The position numbers were made by a program, and so were the translations under genes. A stretch of 64,000 nucleotides of DNA from Vibrio hepatarius (lineage in GTDB: Bacteria > Pseudomonadota > Gammaproteobacteria > Enterobacterales > Vibrionaceae). The stretch covers positions 1 to 64,000 of the forward strand of contig NZ_JAHKPM010000054.1 in assembly GCF_018860525.1 (NCBI RefSeq), in the 5' to 3' direction. Under the pieces are notes generated by a model that saw nothing but the letters and a program-made list of their open reading frames with translations, did not search any database and was not told where the DNA came from. Of the stretch, positions 18,374 to 26,631 are shown piece by piece (position 1 is the first letter of the stretch; each line of letters starts with the position of its first letter).

Positions 18374-18491
18374 TACTTCACATCCTAGTTTATTAACAAA
18401 TTCAACTAATTGAGTATGATATCACATCAAGGCTTCTAGAAAAGATGAGAAAGATGAGAAATATAAGGGATATGCTGTATCCGAAGGTTTA

Positions 18492-18623
18492 ATGATTACA
18501 AAATTAGGCAGAAATGATGTGGTAAAAGCTCACACTAACTATAGTAATATCTTAAAACCAGGCTGCGGTAAAATGTCTTGGGGCAACGTAACTGTTAAAG
18601 CCAATGCTACACATCGTAAATAA
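18492..18623 (+). CDS. Possible 43-residue protein or gene remnant
   Basis: A short plus-strand frame starts at an ATG with AAGG five bases upstream and ends directly at a strong terminator. The frame is open about 75 bases further upstream without a start codon, encoding a charged K-D-E-K-rich tract, so it may instead be the tail of a decayed gene. The peptide contains one cysteine (K-P-G-C-G-K). I do not recognise it. It is a tentative call. Confidence 0.35.
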   Translation: MITKLGRNDVVKAHTNYSNILKPGCGKMSWGNVTVKANATHRK

Positions 18624-18649
18624 AAAAGCAGGATTTCCCTGCTTTTTTA
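18623..18649. terminator. Strong bidirectional terminator
   Basis: AAAAAAGCAGG pairs with CCTGCTTTTTT around five bases, with A- and T-runs on both sides. It separates the small plus-strand frame from the minus-strand gene that ends at 18653. Confidence 0.85.
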
Positions 18650-18652
18650 TCA

Positions 18653-18877
18653 CTAATGAGGGAAATCACATGGGTCGTACCCAAACTCCGACTGCTGGTA
18701 AATATCTGATAGAGCTTTTTCTTTTCTCGGTTTAGCTGAACATTTTAAAGTTTTAGCGCTATCGAATTCCTGTGAATCTAGCGCTTTTTCATGTGCTTTG
18801 GCCGAACGAATAAACTCTTGGTTATTTAACGCCATTTGACGTAGGCGATTAACACGTTCAATAGTATCCCACAACAT
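18653..18877 (-). CDS. Small charged protein of unknown function
   Basis: This 74-residue protein is mostly predicted helix (I-E-R-V-N-R-L-R-Q-M-A) with a basic middle containing K-C-S-A-K-P-R-K and an acidic end. GGAGG lies upstream of the ATG, which supports translation. It has no membrane segment or signal. I do not recognise a family. It ends four bases from a strong terminator, which fits a real single-gene transcript. Confidence 0.6.
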   Translation of the reverse strand: MLWDTIERVNRLRQMALNNQEFIRSAKAHEKALDSQEFDSAKTLKCSAKPRKEKALSDIYQQSEFGYDPCDFPH

Positions 18878-18965
18878 AATTCACCTCCAGTAACTGGTCA
18901 TACATACAGTATATATATCTTCACCAACAACTCAAGAAAGAACTGATCACCTAAACAAATACATA

Positions 18966-19442
18966 TTAGTGCATATAAGCATTAAACATCCACATTAATT
19001 TTTCTTGTTCACGAATATAATCACCCATTAACGCTGCAGTACCTTCGTCATCTGCATCTTCTGCTTGAGCTAAGATCTGACGCTGTTGGGTAAGTAGTGT
19101 ACTAAAACCATGCACCAGACCACGAATACACTCTTTACCAGTTGTCGCATTCTGATGTTCTTTAATCTGACTTTTACTTAAATACTGGCTAAAACTATGA
19201 TCTGGCGTAGAACCGATCGTTAGAATACGTTCTGCTAGCTCATCAATTTTAGTCTGAAGCTCAACATAAATTTCCTCAAATTTTTCATGAAGTTCAAAAA
19301 ACTGTTGACCTTTAATATTCCAATGATAGCCACGTGTATTCATATAAAGCACTTGATAATGAGCCAACAAAGCATTTAACTCGTTTGCTAGTGCTTGTGA
19401 TTTTTCGTTGTTTAGGCCAATTAAGTTTACTTGATTTGTCAT
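18966..19442 (-). CDS. dps: Dps-family ferritin-like DNA-binding/iron storage protein
   Basis: The 158-residue protein has the Dps ferroxidase signature Y-H-W-N-I-K-G near residues 39-45, followed by F-F-E-L-H-E-K-F-E-E-I-Y, and helix C-D residues typical of the dodecamer fold. Dps oxidises Fe(II) with hydrogen peroxide, stores the iron and protects DNA during stress in the cytoplasm. The N-terminus is short and not rich in lysine, so DNA binding is uncertain. A ribosome site (AGGAATAGG) precedes the ATG. It is a single gene. Confidence 0.9.
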   Translation of the reverse strand: MTNQVNLIGLNNEKSQALANELNALLAHYQVLYMNTRGYHWNIKGQQFFELHEKFEEIYVELQTKIDELAERILTIGSTPDHSFSQYLSKSQIKEHQNATTGKECIRGLVHGFSTLLTQQRQILAQAEDADDEGTAALMGDYIREQEKLMWMFNAYMH

Positions 19443-19582
19443 AACCTATTCCTCATCAATCTATTAAATTACTTAGGCGTTTGCCTTTCTTTAAGTTCAC
19501 TATACGCATTTCTTTTAGATTGATGTAAACATTCATATCTATAAAATTGATAGCTATAAGCTATCAAAGGTGAATTCGTTGA

Positions 19583-19942
19583 TTAAGGGAGGTCAAGAGC
19601 CGTTAGATCAAGTTCAACCTCTTTTCCCATCCAATAGGCAAAGTCCGTATGGTCTTTAAAGTCATCCCCCGTAACTGCATGAATCAAAACTGATAAGTTA
19701 CCACGAGCGCTATCTAACCAAGGGACAAATTCCTCAAAATCATCTTTACCAAAAGTGACGGAGAAACTCCACATAGTATGTGGCCCCACGAAATTGCGAT
19801 TGAAACGTCCTATTGAAAAAATGAATTTTTGAGTAACTTGTGTTCGCAACTGAGCCGCAAAATCACTACTTTTTTCGTTAAAATAAATGTGGGCATGGTA
19901 CAAGTGATGAATATTAGTTGGAAAAGTCATAGAGGTACTCAC
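19583..19942 (-). CDS. DOPA 4,5-dioxygenase-family protein
   Basis: The 119-residue protein fits the small DOPA 4,5-dioxygenase family: Y-H-A-H-I-Y-F near the start, V-G-P-H-T-M-W-S-F-S-V-T-F in the middle, and L-I-H-A-V-T-G-D-D near residue 90. The three histidines are the expected metal ligands. Bacterial members are extradiol-type dioxygenases of largely unknown substrate. No related catabolic genes sit next to it. Confidence 0.85.
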   Translation of the reverse strand: MSTSMTFPTNIHHLYHAHIYFNEKSSDFAAQLRTQVTQKFIFSIGRFNRNFVGPHTMWSFSVTFGKDDFEEFVPWLDSARGNLSVLIHAVTGDDFKDHTDFAYWMGKEVELDLTALDLP

Positions 19943-20029
19943 TCAATAGGTATATCCCCCCACTCTATCACAATATTTTTAAGCAAGACTATCAGACAAA
20001 CTATCACAAGATTTCATTTGTTAAGAAAC

Positions 20030-20055
20030 AAAAAAGCCTCGGAGTTATCGAGGCT
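20030..20055 (-). terminator. Rho-independent terminator
   Basis: On the minus strand AGCCTCG pairs with CGAGGCT around a short loop and is followed by six T. It lies 35 bases past the end of the gene at 20090-20461. Confidence 0.8.
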
Positions 20056-20089
20056 ATAATTGCAAAGCAAACAGTGTAACATTGCCGAT

Positions 20090-20461
20090 TTAAACAGGTT
20101 TATAAATAACTTTGTTTCCGGCAAGTTGTTCTTTTGCTACTAAGTTTTCGTCTAATAGTTTTTTAAGGGCAGCAGACGCCCAAGAAGCCGCTTTTGCTTC
20201 TTCCTGACCAGCAGCAAGGCCAATACCTTTAGGGTTGATACCATCAAAGTTTTCAGCCACAATTTCTAAAACCTGTTGCTGTTTAGGTGTCAATGAAGCG
20301 TTCGCATCTGTACCTGCAACCGCTTTATTTTCTACAGGGGCGACTGCAATTTTTTTCTCGGCCAGCGGCTTATTACTTGTAAGCGTTTCTGTATTTACAG
20401 CCGTCTCTTTAATACGCTTTTGCAATTTCATTTGCACTTTGCGCTTATGAGCTAATCTCAT
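20090..20461 (-). CDS. Small protein with predicted winged-helix end
   Basis: I take the ATG of M-R-L-A-H-K-R-K (123 residues), with GGAG nine bases upstream. An earlier ATG at 20476 overlaps that site. The first 25 residues are very basic (H-K-R-K, K-L-Q-K-R-I-K). A flexible alanine-rich linker runs to about residue 60. The C-terminal part, beginning L-T-P-K-Q-Q-Q-V-L-E-I-V, reads like a helix-turn-helix with a small wing ending N-K-V-I-Y-K-P-V. A nucleic-acid-binding role is likely but unproven. Confidence 0.65.
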   Translation of the reverse strand: MRLAHKRKVQMKLQKRIKETAVNTETLTSNKPLAEKKIAVAPVENKAVAGTDANASLTPKQQQVLEIVAENFDGINPKGIGLAAGQEEAKAASWASAALKKLLDENLVAKEQLAGNKVIYKPV

Positions 20462-20682
20462 TGAGTATCTCTCCATTTCACTGCATCAAGCACAGTGGTG
20501 AAAATTTTAATGGCGTTTTATAGCAAAAATCTAACGACATTTACAGTATCTAAGAAGGCTAATGGCGCAAAAATGCGTGATATACTGTGTTAAGACTACA
20601 ATTTAATCAACACTAATTGTGATCTTTATTGTCCGCATTGAATATAGTTATAGTAGTTAGGTTTTTTTCTCGGGAATGGTTT

Positions 20683-21363
20683 ATGGAAACACTACATATA
20701 ACTCATCAACCCATTCAACTCTCTTCTCCATGGGCTAGGATTTTAGCTGCTGTTATTATAATCATTTTAATTTTTCTAGTCATGCTTTCACCAAATTTAC
20801 AGCTAGCGATTCTTACATTGATTGCTATTTTAGTCTTACTTGGGCTCGCTCAGTGGCTTGTAATAAAAAGCACTGTTTCTTTTACCTTAACTGCCACTCA
20901 TTTCCAACAACATTTATTCAAGGGGGGGTGGGTCGTAAAATGGAATAATATCCACAAAATCGGCATTTGCCATTATGACGATCATGGTTGGCAGCAACCA
21001 CTACCATGGGTTGGTATTAGGCTTAAGCACTATTCTCCATATTTGAATAGCATATGCCCAAGAATAGCGACAGATATCCTTTTGAATCAACGTGCTTTGC
21101 TTTATATAGGCATGAAACAAAGCATACTCAATGCTCATTTTGAAGATATTGTACTGGATTCAAAGCCTTACAGAAATAAGCAAGGAAAAGAATATCGCGG
21201 TTTACAAGCAATGTTGGCAAACCGTATGAATTACCAGAGAAGCTACTTTGATTATGATATCTTTATTTCTGCTCAAGACTTAGACCGAACAGCTGAAGAG
21301 TTTGTTGGTTTGGCAAGGCGTTATATTGCATCAGCAGAACCTGAAACAGATAATACACCTTAG
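20683..21363 (+). CDS. DUF2982 membrane protein
   Basis: The likely start is M-E-T-L-H-I-T-H-Q (226 residues), since GGGAA lies upstream and the preceding 18 codons from a TTG look unrelated. Two adjacent membrane segments occupy roughly residues 15-60 (W-A-R-I-L-A-A-V-I-I and the following L-A-I-L-T-L-I-A-I-L). A cytoplasmic domain follows with V-K-W-N-N-I-H-K-I-G and the late F-I-S-A-Q-D-L-D-R. This is the DUF2982 family found in Vibrio and relatives. Function is unknown. Confidence 0.8.
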   Translation: METLHITHQPIQLSSPWARILAAVIIIILIFLVMLSPNLQLAILTLIAILVLLGLAQWLVIKSTVSFTLTATHFQQHLFKGGWVVKWNNIHKIGICHYDDHGWQQPLPWVGIRLKHYSPYLNSICPRIATDILLNQRALLYIGMKQSILNAHFEDIVLDSKPYRNKQGKEYRGLQAMLANRMNYQRSYFDYDIFISAQDLDRTAEEFVGLARRYIASAEPETDNTP

Positions 21364-21417
21364 CCTTTAGTGGCATACTGACGTTCAACCTACCCAATGA
21401 TTTGAAGCTGATACCTA

Positions 21418-22068
21418 CTATGATAACTTATCTGCAACAAATGGATTGGACATACGCTCTTGACCAAAGGTCGACTCTGGTCCGTGACCTGGGACAAACC
21501 GAACATCCTTACCTAATGGCCATAGTTTAGTTTTAATTGAATTGATTAAAGTTTCAAAATCGCCTTTAGGAAAGTCTGTACGACCCACTGAACCATTAAA
21601 TAGAACATCACCAACAAAAGCTAACCTAGCGATTTCATTGTGTAATACAACATGTCCCGGTGTATGCCCAGGTGTATGGTAAACATTTAACGATTCATGA
21701 CCGAAACGTATTACGTCACCATCATTGAGCCATCGATTTGGCTCAAATGCTTGAGTTGGAAGAAACCCAAACATCTGACTTTGCTCTGGAAGACCTTGGA
21801 GCCAAAAATTATCATCTTGATGGGGCCCAACAATTTCTACCTTATCCAACCGTTTTGAAAGTGATTGTGTACCACCAACATGATCCAAGTGCCCATGGGT
21901 TAAAACAAGTTGGGTTACCTTGATAGCACGATCTTTTATCACCAACAATAACTGCTCAATATCTCCTCCAGGATCAACAACAATGCCTTCCATTGTCTCA
22001 TCACACCAGACAATAGAACAGTTTTGTGAGAAAGAAGTAACAGGAACAACTTGGTACTTGAGGGACAT
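21418..22068 (-). CDS. ycbL: Metallo-beta-lactamase-fold hydrolase (YcbL/GloB-like)
   Basis: The 216-residue protein has the metal-binding motif T-H-G-H-L-D-H-V-G-G near residues 59-68, further ligand histidines in H-T-P-G-H-T-P-G-H-V-V, and V-P-G-H-G at the end. It matches the type II glyoxalase-like group YcbL that hydrolyses S-lactoylglutathione-type thioesters in the cytoplasm. In Enterobacteria ycbB, ycbK and ycbL are neighbours, and the same three families occur here in order, which supports the call. Confidence 0.88.
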   Translation of the reverse strand: MSLKYQVVPVTSFSQNCSIVWCDETMEGIVVDPGGDIEQLLLVIKDRAIKVTQLVLTHGHLDHVGGTQSLSKRLDKVEIVGPHQDDNFWLQGLPEQSQMFGFLPTQAFEPNRWLNDGDVIRFGHESLNVYHTPGHTPGHVVLHNEIARLAFVGDVLFNGSVGRTDFPKGDFETLINSIKTKLWPLGKDVRFVPGHGPESTFGQERMSNPFVADKLS

Positions 22069-22152
22069 AGCATAGCCTTAATCAATATTGAAACTGGCAA
22101 GACTATGACATTTGGTAAGGTTTTTGACAACCTTATGGCTAGAATCTACTGT

Positions 22153-22710
22153 CTACCAGTAGCGAACTGGTCCCGTATCTATGTGGATAAAATCACTTTT
22201 AGGATAGTAACCTACGCCACCTACTTTAAATTCCATTGCTACATCACGAACTTGTTTCAAATTGACACCCTCTAGGCGGAAATCAATTGCTTGGCCCAGC
22301 ATGTGATAGCTTTTCTTAGCTACTCCATTGGACGATGAACGCAAAGCTTGGTTTGTTTTAGGTGAACGATATCCCGAGATAATTTGGACTTCACTGTTGA
22401 CACCTAATTCAGATTGGATCAAGGAGATTAAATCGAATAGATTTTTATCCATCTGATGGACTTCATTTTGACGAAAATCTCGACAGATATTATCAAGGCG
22501 TCCTAGCTCATAATTAACATAATTATTACCATCAAAATAACAGCTTTCTAAAGCTTCACCTGTGTGAAGGTTGTTAAGTGCCAGAGTTCGAGGTTGATTG
22601 ACACAAGCTGCCAAAGTAAGAGGCGGTGCGCAACTTGTCACAACAACACTACTACCAACAAATTTTATAAAATCTCTGCGGGTTAACTTCACAGGTAAGG
22701 CCCCTAACAT
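22153..22710 (-). CDS. ycbK: M15-like peptidase (DUF882, YcbK-like), exported
   Basis: The 185-residue product begins with a twin-arginine-type signal (L-T-R-R-D-F-I-K-F-V-G followed by a hydrophobic stretch). The mature domain has the zinc-site residues of the M15/DUF882 family: S-G-Y-R-S-P-K-T-N, H-M-L-G-Q-A-I-D-F-R and the closing F-I-H-I-D-T-G. It probably cuts peptidoglycan cross-links or peptides in the periplasm. It sits between an L,D-transpeptidase gene and the YcbL-like gene, matching the conserved ycbB-ycbK-ycbL order. Confidence 0.9.
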   Translation of the reverse strand: MLGALPVKLTRRDFIKFVGSSVVVTSCAPPLTLAACVNQPRTLALNNLHTGEALESCYFDGNNYVNYELGRLDNICRDFRQNEVHQMDKNLFDLISLIQSELGVNSEVQIISGYRSPKTNQALRSSSNGVAKKSYHMLGQAIDFRLEGVNLKQVRDVAMEFKVGGVGYYPKSDFIHIDTGPVRYW

Positions 22711-22870
22711 CTTCAGTGAGTAAATTTTGAACGGCGACCATACCTAACAATAAATTGAAGTGCAAACTAGCAGAATAGCTATTTAGGGAGATGAAAAAAA
22801 CACTTGGGGCTTAGTACCTGACTTGATTATAGAAAACAGCAATATGAAGAAATCTTATTTTTTGTTAAAT

Positions 22871-24424
22871 TCAGCTTTTCCCATGGATTCGTCTATCAAA
22901 ACGGTAAATATCGTCTCTGTACTGGATTTTACTACCATCTGACCAAGCGGTTTGATAAATGATATGTACTGGTACCTTTCGTTTAAGAGGGATAGACTGA
23001 TTTGCCGCGAGTTCGTCTTCTTCAACTAAAGACATGTCTGCACCCTGGCTTTTAAGAAGGACTGAAGCAAACTGCTCAGCATTTTCGACTCGAACACATC
23101 CTGAACTAAATGCCCTACTCACTTCTTCAAATAATTCTTTGCTCGGTGTGTCATGCAAAAAAATGGCTCGTCGATTTGGAGTATTAAACTTATATAATCC
23201 TAGGGCATTATTGTCCCCCGATAGCTGTGTCATTTTATACGGAAAAGTACTTGGACGAAGATTTTGCCAATCGATTTCTTCTGGATTTATTAACTCCTTT
23301 GAACCCCACCTGGGAACAATGGTAATATTTTCTTTCACCAAATATTCCGGATCTTTTTTAATTCTAGGAATAATATCACGCACCATGATTCTCCATGGTA
23401 CATTCCATGTTGGGTTTAAAATTAGCGATTCAAGTTCAATCGTCATCAAGGGTGTGGGTCTTCCTCTTCGCCCGACCACTACTTTGGATTCAAAGACCTC
23501 TTTGCCGGAAGACCAATATTTCATTTCAAAACCCGGAACATTGACAATGATAATATTGTCGAAATTGATTGGCCATAGACGGCTTCGCTCCGCATTAAGT
23601 GCAAGAATAGAGAGTCTTTTTTCAGGTGTTATATTAAGCCAGCGAAGTGTCTTTGAGCCAATAACCCCATCATCCTCAAGGCCATGAAGCCTTTGAAATT
23701 CCCTCACAGCGGACTCCAATGTTTCATCATACCAATCGATGTCACGACGAACTTTAGACAAATCAACATCCACCATTTCCATTCGAACAAGGAGTATCTC
23801 TCGATCATCTAATGGCTCACCAACTCCTCTCAAGCCCTCTTGTGTATAAATAGGTAAATCTAGTTTTGTAAACTTGACTACATGCAGGTAGCTATCGAGT
23901 AATTTTTGGTAATCAGAACTGTCTGGTGTGTACGCTTCTATTAATTCATTCAACTGTTGTTGTGTGATAGATTGAGTAACAACCTGCAATAGAGAACTGC
24001 TCAATCGGGGAAGAGGCTTATAGAGCATAGATTTGAAAAACCAATCATACCCTAGCAGTTTAGCCTGCTCAGCATAACTAATATATAGAAGTAGAGTGTC
24101 AGTGGCGAGAACATCATATTCATGCCAGCGATTACTCTTACGATAGTATTCCAAGTATCTAAGTTGCCGAGAAAAAAGAGGGCTAAACCCAGCACTTGCT
24201 ATAACTTCCAACTGAAATTCAAGCCGAGTACTTTGCTGAAGGTCAAACCAGATGAAACGATTATTGTGTCCATGATATATATTTTCAACATCTTTAGAAA
24301 ACTGTAGAACACGGAGGACATGGCTATCTTTTTCCAACCAACCAATACGTTCGAAGTAGTTAGCTGACAAAGCTTGAAATGGCATCAATATTAGCAGTAG
24401 TAATAAGGGGTACAGCCTAGCCAT
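22871..24424 (-). CDS. ldtD: L,D-transpeptidase (YcbB/LdtD-like)
   Basis: I choose the start M-A-R-L-Y-P (517 residues) because GGAG lies six bases upstream. A start at 24445 would place that site inside the gene. A signal peptide covers about residues 1-21. A peptidoglycan-binding domain is visible at E-F-Q-R-L-H-G-L-E-D-D-G-V-I-G. The catalytic YkuD domain follows with F-L-H-D-T-P and the S-S-G-C-V-R-V-E cysteine motif. The enzyme makes 3-3 cross-links in periplasmic peptidoglycan. Length fits YcbB-type proteins with their inserted capping subdomain. Confidence 0.92.
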   Translation of the reverse strand: MARLYPLLLLLILMPFQALSANYFERIGWLEKDSHVLRVLQFSKDVENIYHGHNNRFIWFDLQQSTRLEFQLEVIASAGFSPLFSRQLRYLEYYRKSNRWHEYDVLATDTLLLYISYAEQAKLLGYDWFFKSMLYKPLPRLSSSLLQVVTQSITQQQLNELIEAYTPDSSDYQKLLDSYLHVVKFTKLDLPIYTQEGLRGVGEPLDDREILLVRMEMVDVDLSKVRRDIDWYDETLESAVREFQRLHGLEDDGVIGSKTLRWLNITPEKRLSILALNAERSRLWPINFDNIIIVNVPGFEMKYWSSGKEVFESKVVVGRRGRPTPLMTIELESLILNPTWNVPWRIMVRDIIPRIKKDPEYLVKENITIVPRWGSKELINPEEIDWQNLRPSTFPYKMTQLSGDNNALGLYKFNTPNRRAIFLHDTPSKELFEEVSRAFSSGCVRVENAEQFASVLLKSQGADMSLVEEDELAANQSIPLKRKVPVHIIYQTAWSDGSKIQYRDDIYRFDRRIHGKS

Positions 24425-24533
24425 CTTACTCTCCGATTCCTTCATTTAGAATGAAAGTATGGCAGAGAAATAAGAGGCCAGTATGAAATATTGATAAGAA
24501 AGTTAATTTTTTCTGGCTATACAATAAGCTAGG

Positions 24534-25616
24534 TTACAAAATGAGTGACCAGTGATTATCCCATTGAATTTTAGAATGAATTTTCTTCTTTTTACCGGGA
24601 GAAGATTGAGTAACAACGCCACCAGTGCCTGAGCTTACTTGGAAATATCCTTCTTTGGCTATCACTCCTGAAGCATCAGGTAAAACATTCAGTTCTTCTA
24701 GTTGCCCAGTGTGCTTAGACCAAATTCCATAACAATTTCCTCGTGGAGAAGTCGCAAGAATCCATTGATCAGTAGCTGCAATACTTGCAATATAATGGTT
24801 AAACCTTGCCCACTGCTCTGGTTCTGCTGATAGAGCCTTCATTTGCCCTCCAGCAGTATGCATAGCCAATAGTGACGGGTATTCTTCAGGCTCACCTCTA
24901 TATTGCTGTCCGCAAAGAACGGTTTTGTCTCCATCGTGAGCGAGATGGCGGATGCTCAAATGATGATCTGGCAAAGAGACTTGTTCAATCAATTCACCAT
25001 TAGAATCCAGATAACTCAAGCTGGGATTCATTGATGATAGGTTTAGCGGACTTCGTCCATCGGTATGAACTCCCCCTACACCTATAGCAAGCTTATCATC
25101 AGGCATAACAATAACTTCATGAGGCCCAAGTCCAAAACCCGTGAACTCATCAACCTTATTATAACCCGCTAGTACATCATACACCCCGATAATACCTCGA
25201 CTAGTACCTCTCTCACCTTCAGTTGCATATAACCACTGTCCATCATTCGAATACACTCCATGGCCATAATAGTGACGTTGAGGGCTTGCATATAAATGTG
25301 CAATCACTTCACCAGTCATATAATCAAAAACAACAAAATATTCACCGGGGCGGCGTGCAAAAGCAACTGCATGGTTCAATGTCTTATGAGTAGCCACACC
25401 ATGTCCACGAGAAGGGAGTGGCAATTGTTTTAGCGGTAAACCTTGCTGGTCAGCTACCACTAGTGAGTATTTCCCTCTACCACGTAAAGCACAGCCAATA
25501 AGAGCTGGCTGTGCAGGTAAAGATTTTTTACTAGCACACCCAAGTGGTAGTATTGGTGTTGCAATACCCAATAATGCCGCTTTTAGTAAAGTTCGTCTCG
25601 TATTATCAGTCACCAT
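24534..25616 (-). CDS. DUF1513 exported beta-propeller-like protein
   Basis: The 360-residue protein has a twin-arginine-like leader (N-T-R-R-T-L-L-K-A-A-L-L-G, then hydrophobic residues ending near G-C-A). Repeated strand patterns with H-G-H/H-G-V histidines (R-G-H-G-V-A-T-H, Y-Y-G-H-G-V-Y, G-L-G-P-H-E) suggest a beta-propeller that could bind metal. It overlaps the end of the preceding imelysin gene by eleven bases and is the last gene of the di-heme oxidoreductase-imelysin-DUF1513 operon, which has a Fur-like box upstream. The probable role is in periplasmic iron handling, inferred from context. Confidence 0.85.
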   Translation of the reverse strand: MVTDNTRRTLLKAALLGIATPILPLGCASKKSLPAQPALIGCALRGRGKYSLVVADQQGLPLKQLPLPSRGHGVATHKTLNHAVAFARRPGEYFVVFDYMTGEVIAHLYASPQRHYYGHGVYSNDGQWLYATEGERGTSRGIIGVYDVLAGYNKVDEFTGFGLGPHEVIVMPDDKLAIGVGGVHTDGRSPLNLSSMNPSLSYLDSNGELIEQVSLPDHHLSIRHLAHDGDKTVLCGQQYRGEPEEYPSLLAMHTAGGQMKALSAEPEQWARFNHYIASIAATDQWILATSPRGNCYGIWSKHTGQLEELNVLPDASGVIAKEGYFQVSSGTGGVVTQSSPGKKKKIHSKIQWDNHWSLIL

Positions 25617-26622
25617 CTGTCGCGTTAAACCCTATCACTACACCCAATTTAATGGCCACTTCTTCGTGGATCAGATATTTCAGCTGTTCTAGCTTATTGT
25701 ACTGTGCATAAGCCTTGCGGTAGCCTTCTTTAGTTTGAAGTAAATCAAACAAACTACTATCAACTGGCCAGGTTTCCAAAGCAGTTGAAAAATGACGGGT
25801 GATACTGTCGGCTAATTGAGCATGTCCTTGCACACGCAGCATGTAGTCTAAACCATGGCCGTCAGATATATACAATGCTTGCATTGCCGCTATATTTGCT
25901 TTTAAATTTTCCATCGAAGTACCAGAACGCCAGGATTCTGCAAAATAAGGTCTGGGATTACCAAAGCTTGCAAGAGGCCTACTCATCTTTTTCATGCTGT
26001 ACTCCAGTTGATTGGAGAGTAACGATATATATTCTGATGTCCAAGCTTGTTTATCCAAATCAGACCATGGATTTACGTCCCATGCCGAGGCAATCGCCTC
26101 GGCGTTGGTCGCAAGATTATTGGCAATGGCTATAGCAACTTCGCAGCTCTTGGGTGAAGAACCCAGATTGGAGTGTTTGTCATATAAAAGCCATTCAATT
26201 GAACCTAGCCCTTGTACAGTAACACTTTGCTGAGCAATATTATCTTGAGTCCAACTTTCTTTGCTGTTTAGCAATGTCATCATTTTACGACCAGTTGTAT
26301 TTTTTTTATCAGGCCAGAACTGGATACTCCAACTTTTCTCAAGTGCGCGCTCTGGCCCCCTTTCTTGCCCTTGCAACGCCATCCAAGACAGCATAGTTTT
26401 ATGCCATTGATCTTGAACCTCGTATATTTCAGCACCATGGCAAAAAGCCAGCATTTCACTTCGTAACTGTCTAGCTTGGTTCATAAAATTTTGTGCGGCA
26501 GCATACTCAACCTGGTAAACCTCTTTACTAGGATGTTCAACCTCAGATGCACCTAACATCATTTCACATCCAGACAACCCTGTTAGCGAAATGGCGATAA
26601 CTAATAATGATAAGGGCTTCAT
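25606..26622 (-). CDS. Imelysin-family lipoprotein
   Basis: This 338-residue protein has a lipoprotein signal with lipobox L-S-G-C near residues 16-19, so it is probably anchored in a membrane facing the periplasm. The body is helical, with the imelysin fold and the sequence G-L-G-S-I-E-W-L-L-Y where the family normally has G-x-H-x-x-E; the histidine is absent here. It starts nine bases after the di-heme oxidoreductase gene and overlaps the DUF1513 gene. Imelysins are periplasmic iron-associated proteins, not proven proteases. Confidence 0.87.
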   Translation of the reverse strand: MKPLSLLVIAISLTGLSGCEMMLGASEVEHPSKEVYQVEYAAAQNFMNQARQLRSEMLAFCHGAEIYEVQDQWHKTMLSWMALQGQERGPERALEKSWSIQFWPDKKNTTGRKMMTLLNSKESWTQDNIAQQSVTVQGLGSIEWLLYDKHSNLGSSPKSCEVAIAIANNLATNAEAIASAWDVNPWSDLDKQAWTSEYISLLSNQLEYSMKKMSRPLASFGNPRPYFAESWRSGTSMENLKANIAAMQALYISDGHGLDYMLRVQGHAQLADSITRHFSTALETWPVDSSLFDLLQTKEGYRKAYAQYNKLEQLKYLIHEEVAIKLGVVIGFNATDGD

Positions 26623-26631
26623 TTCACTTCC

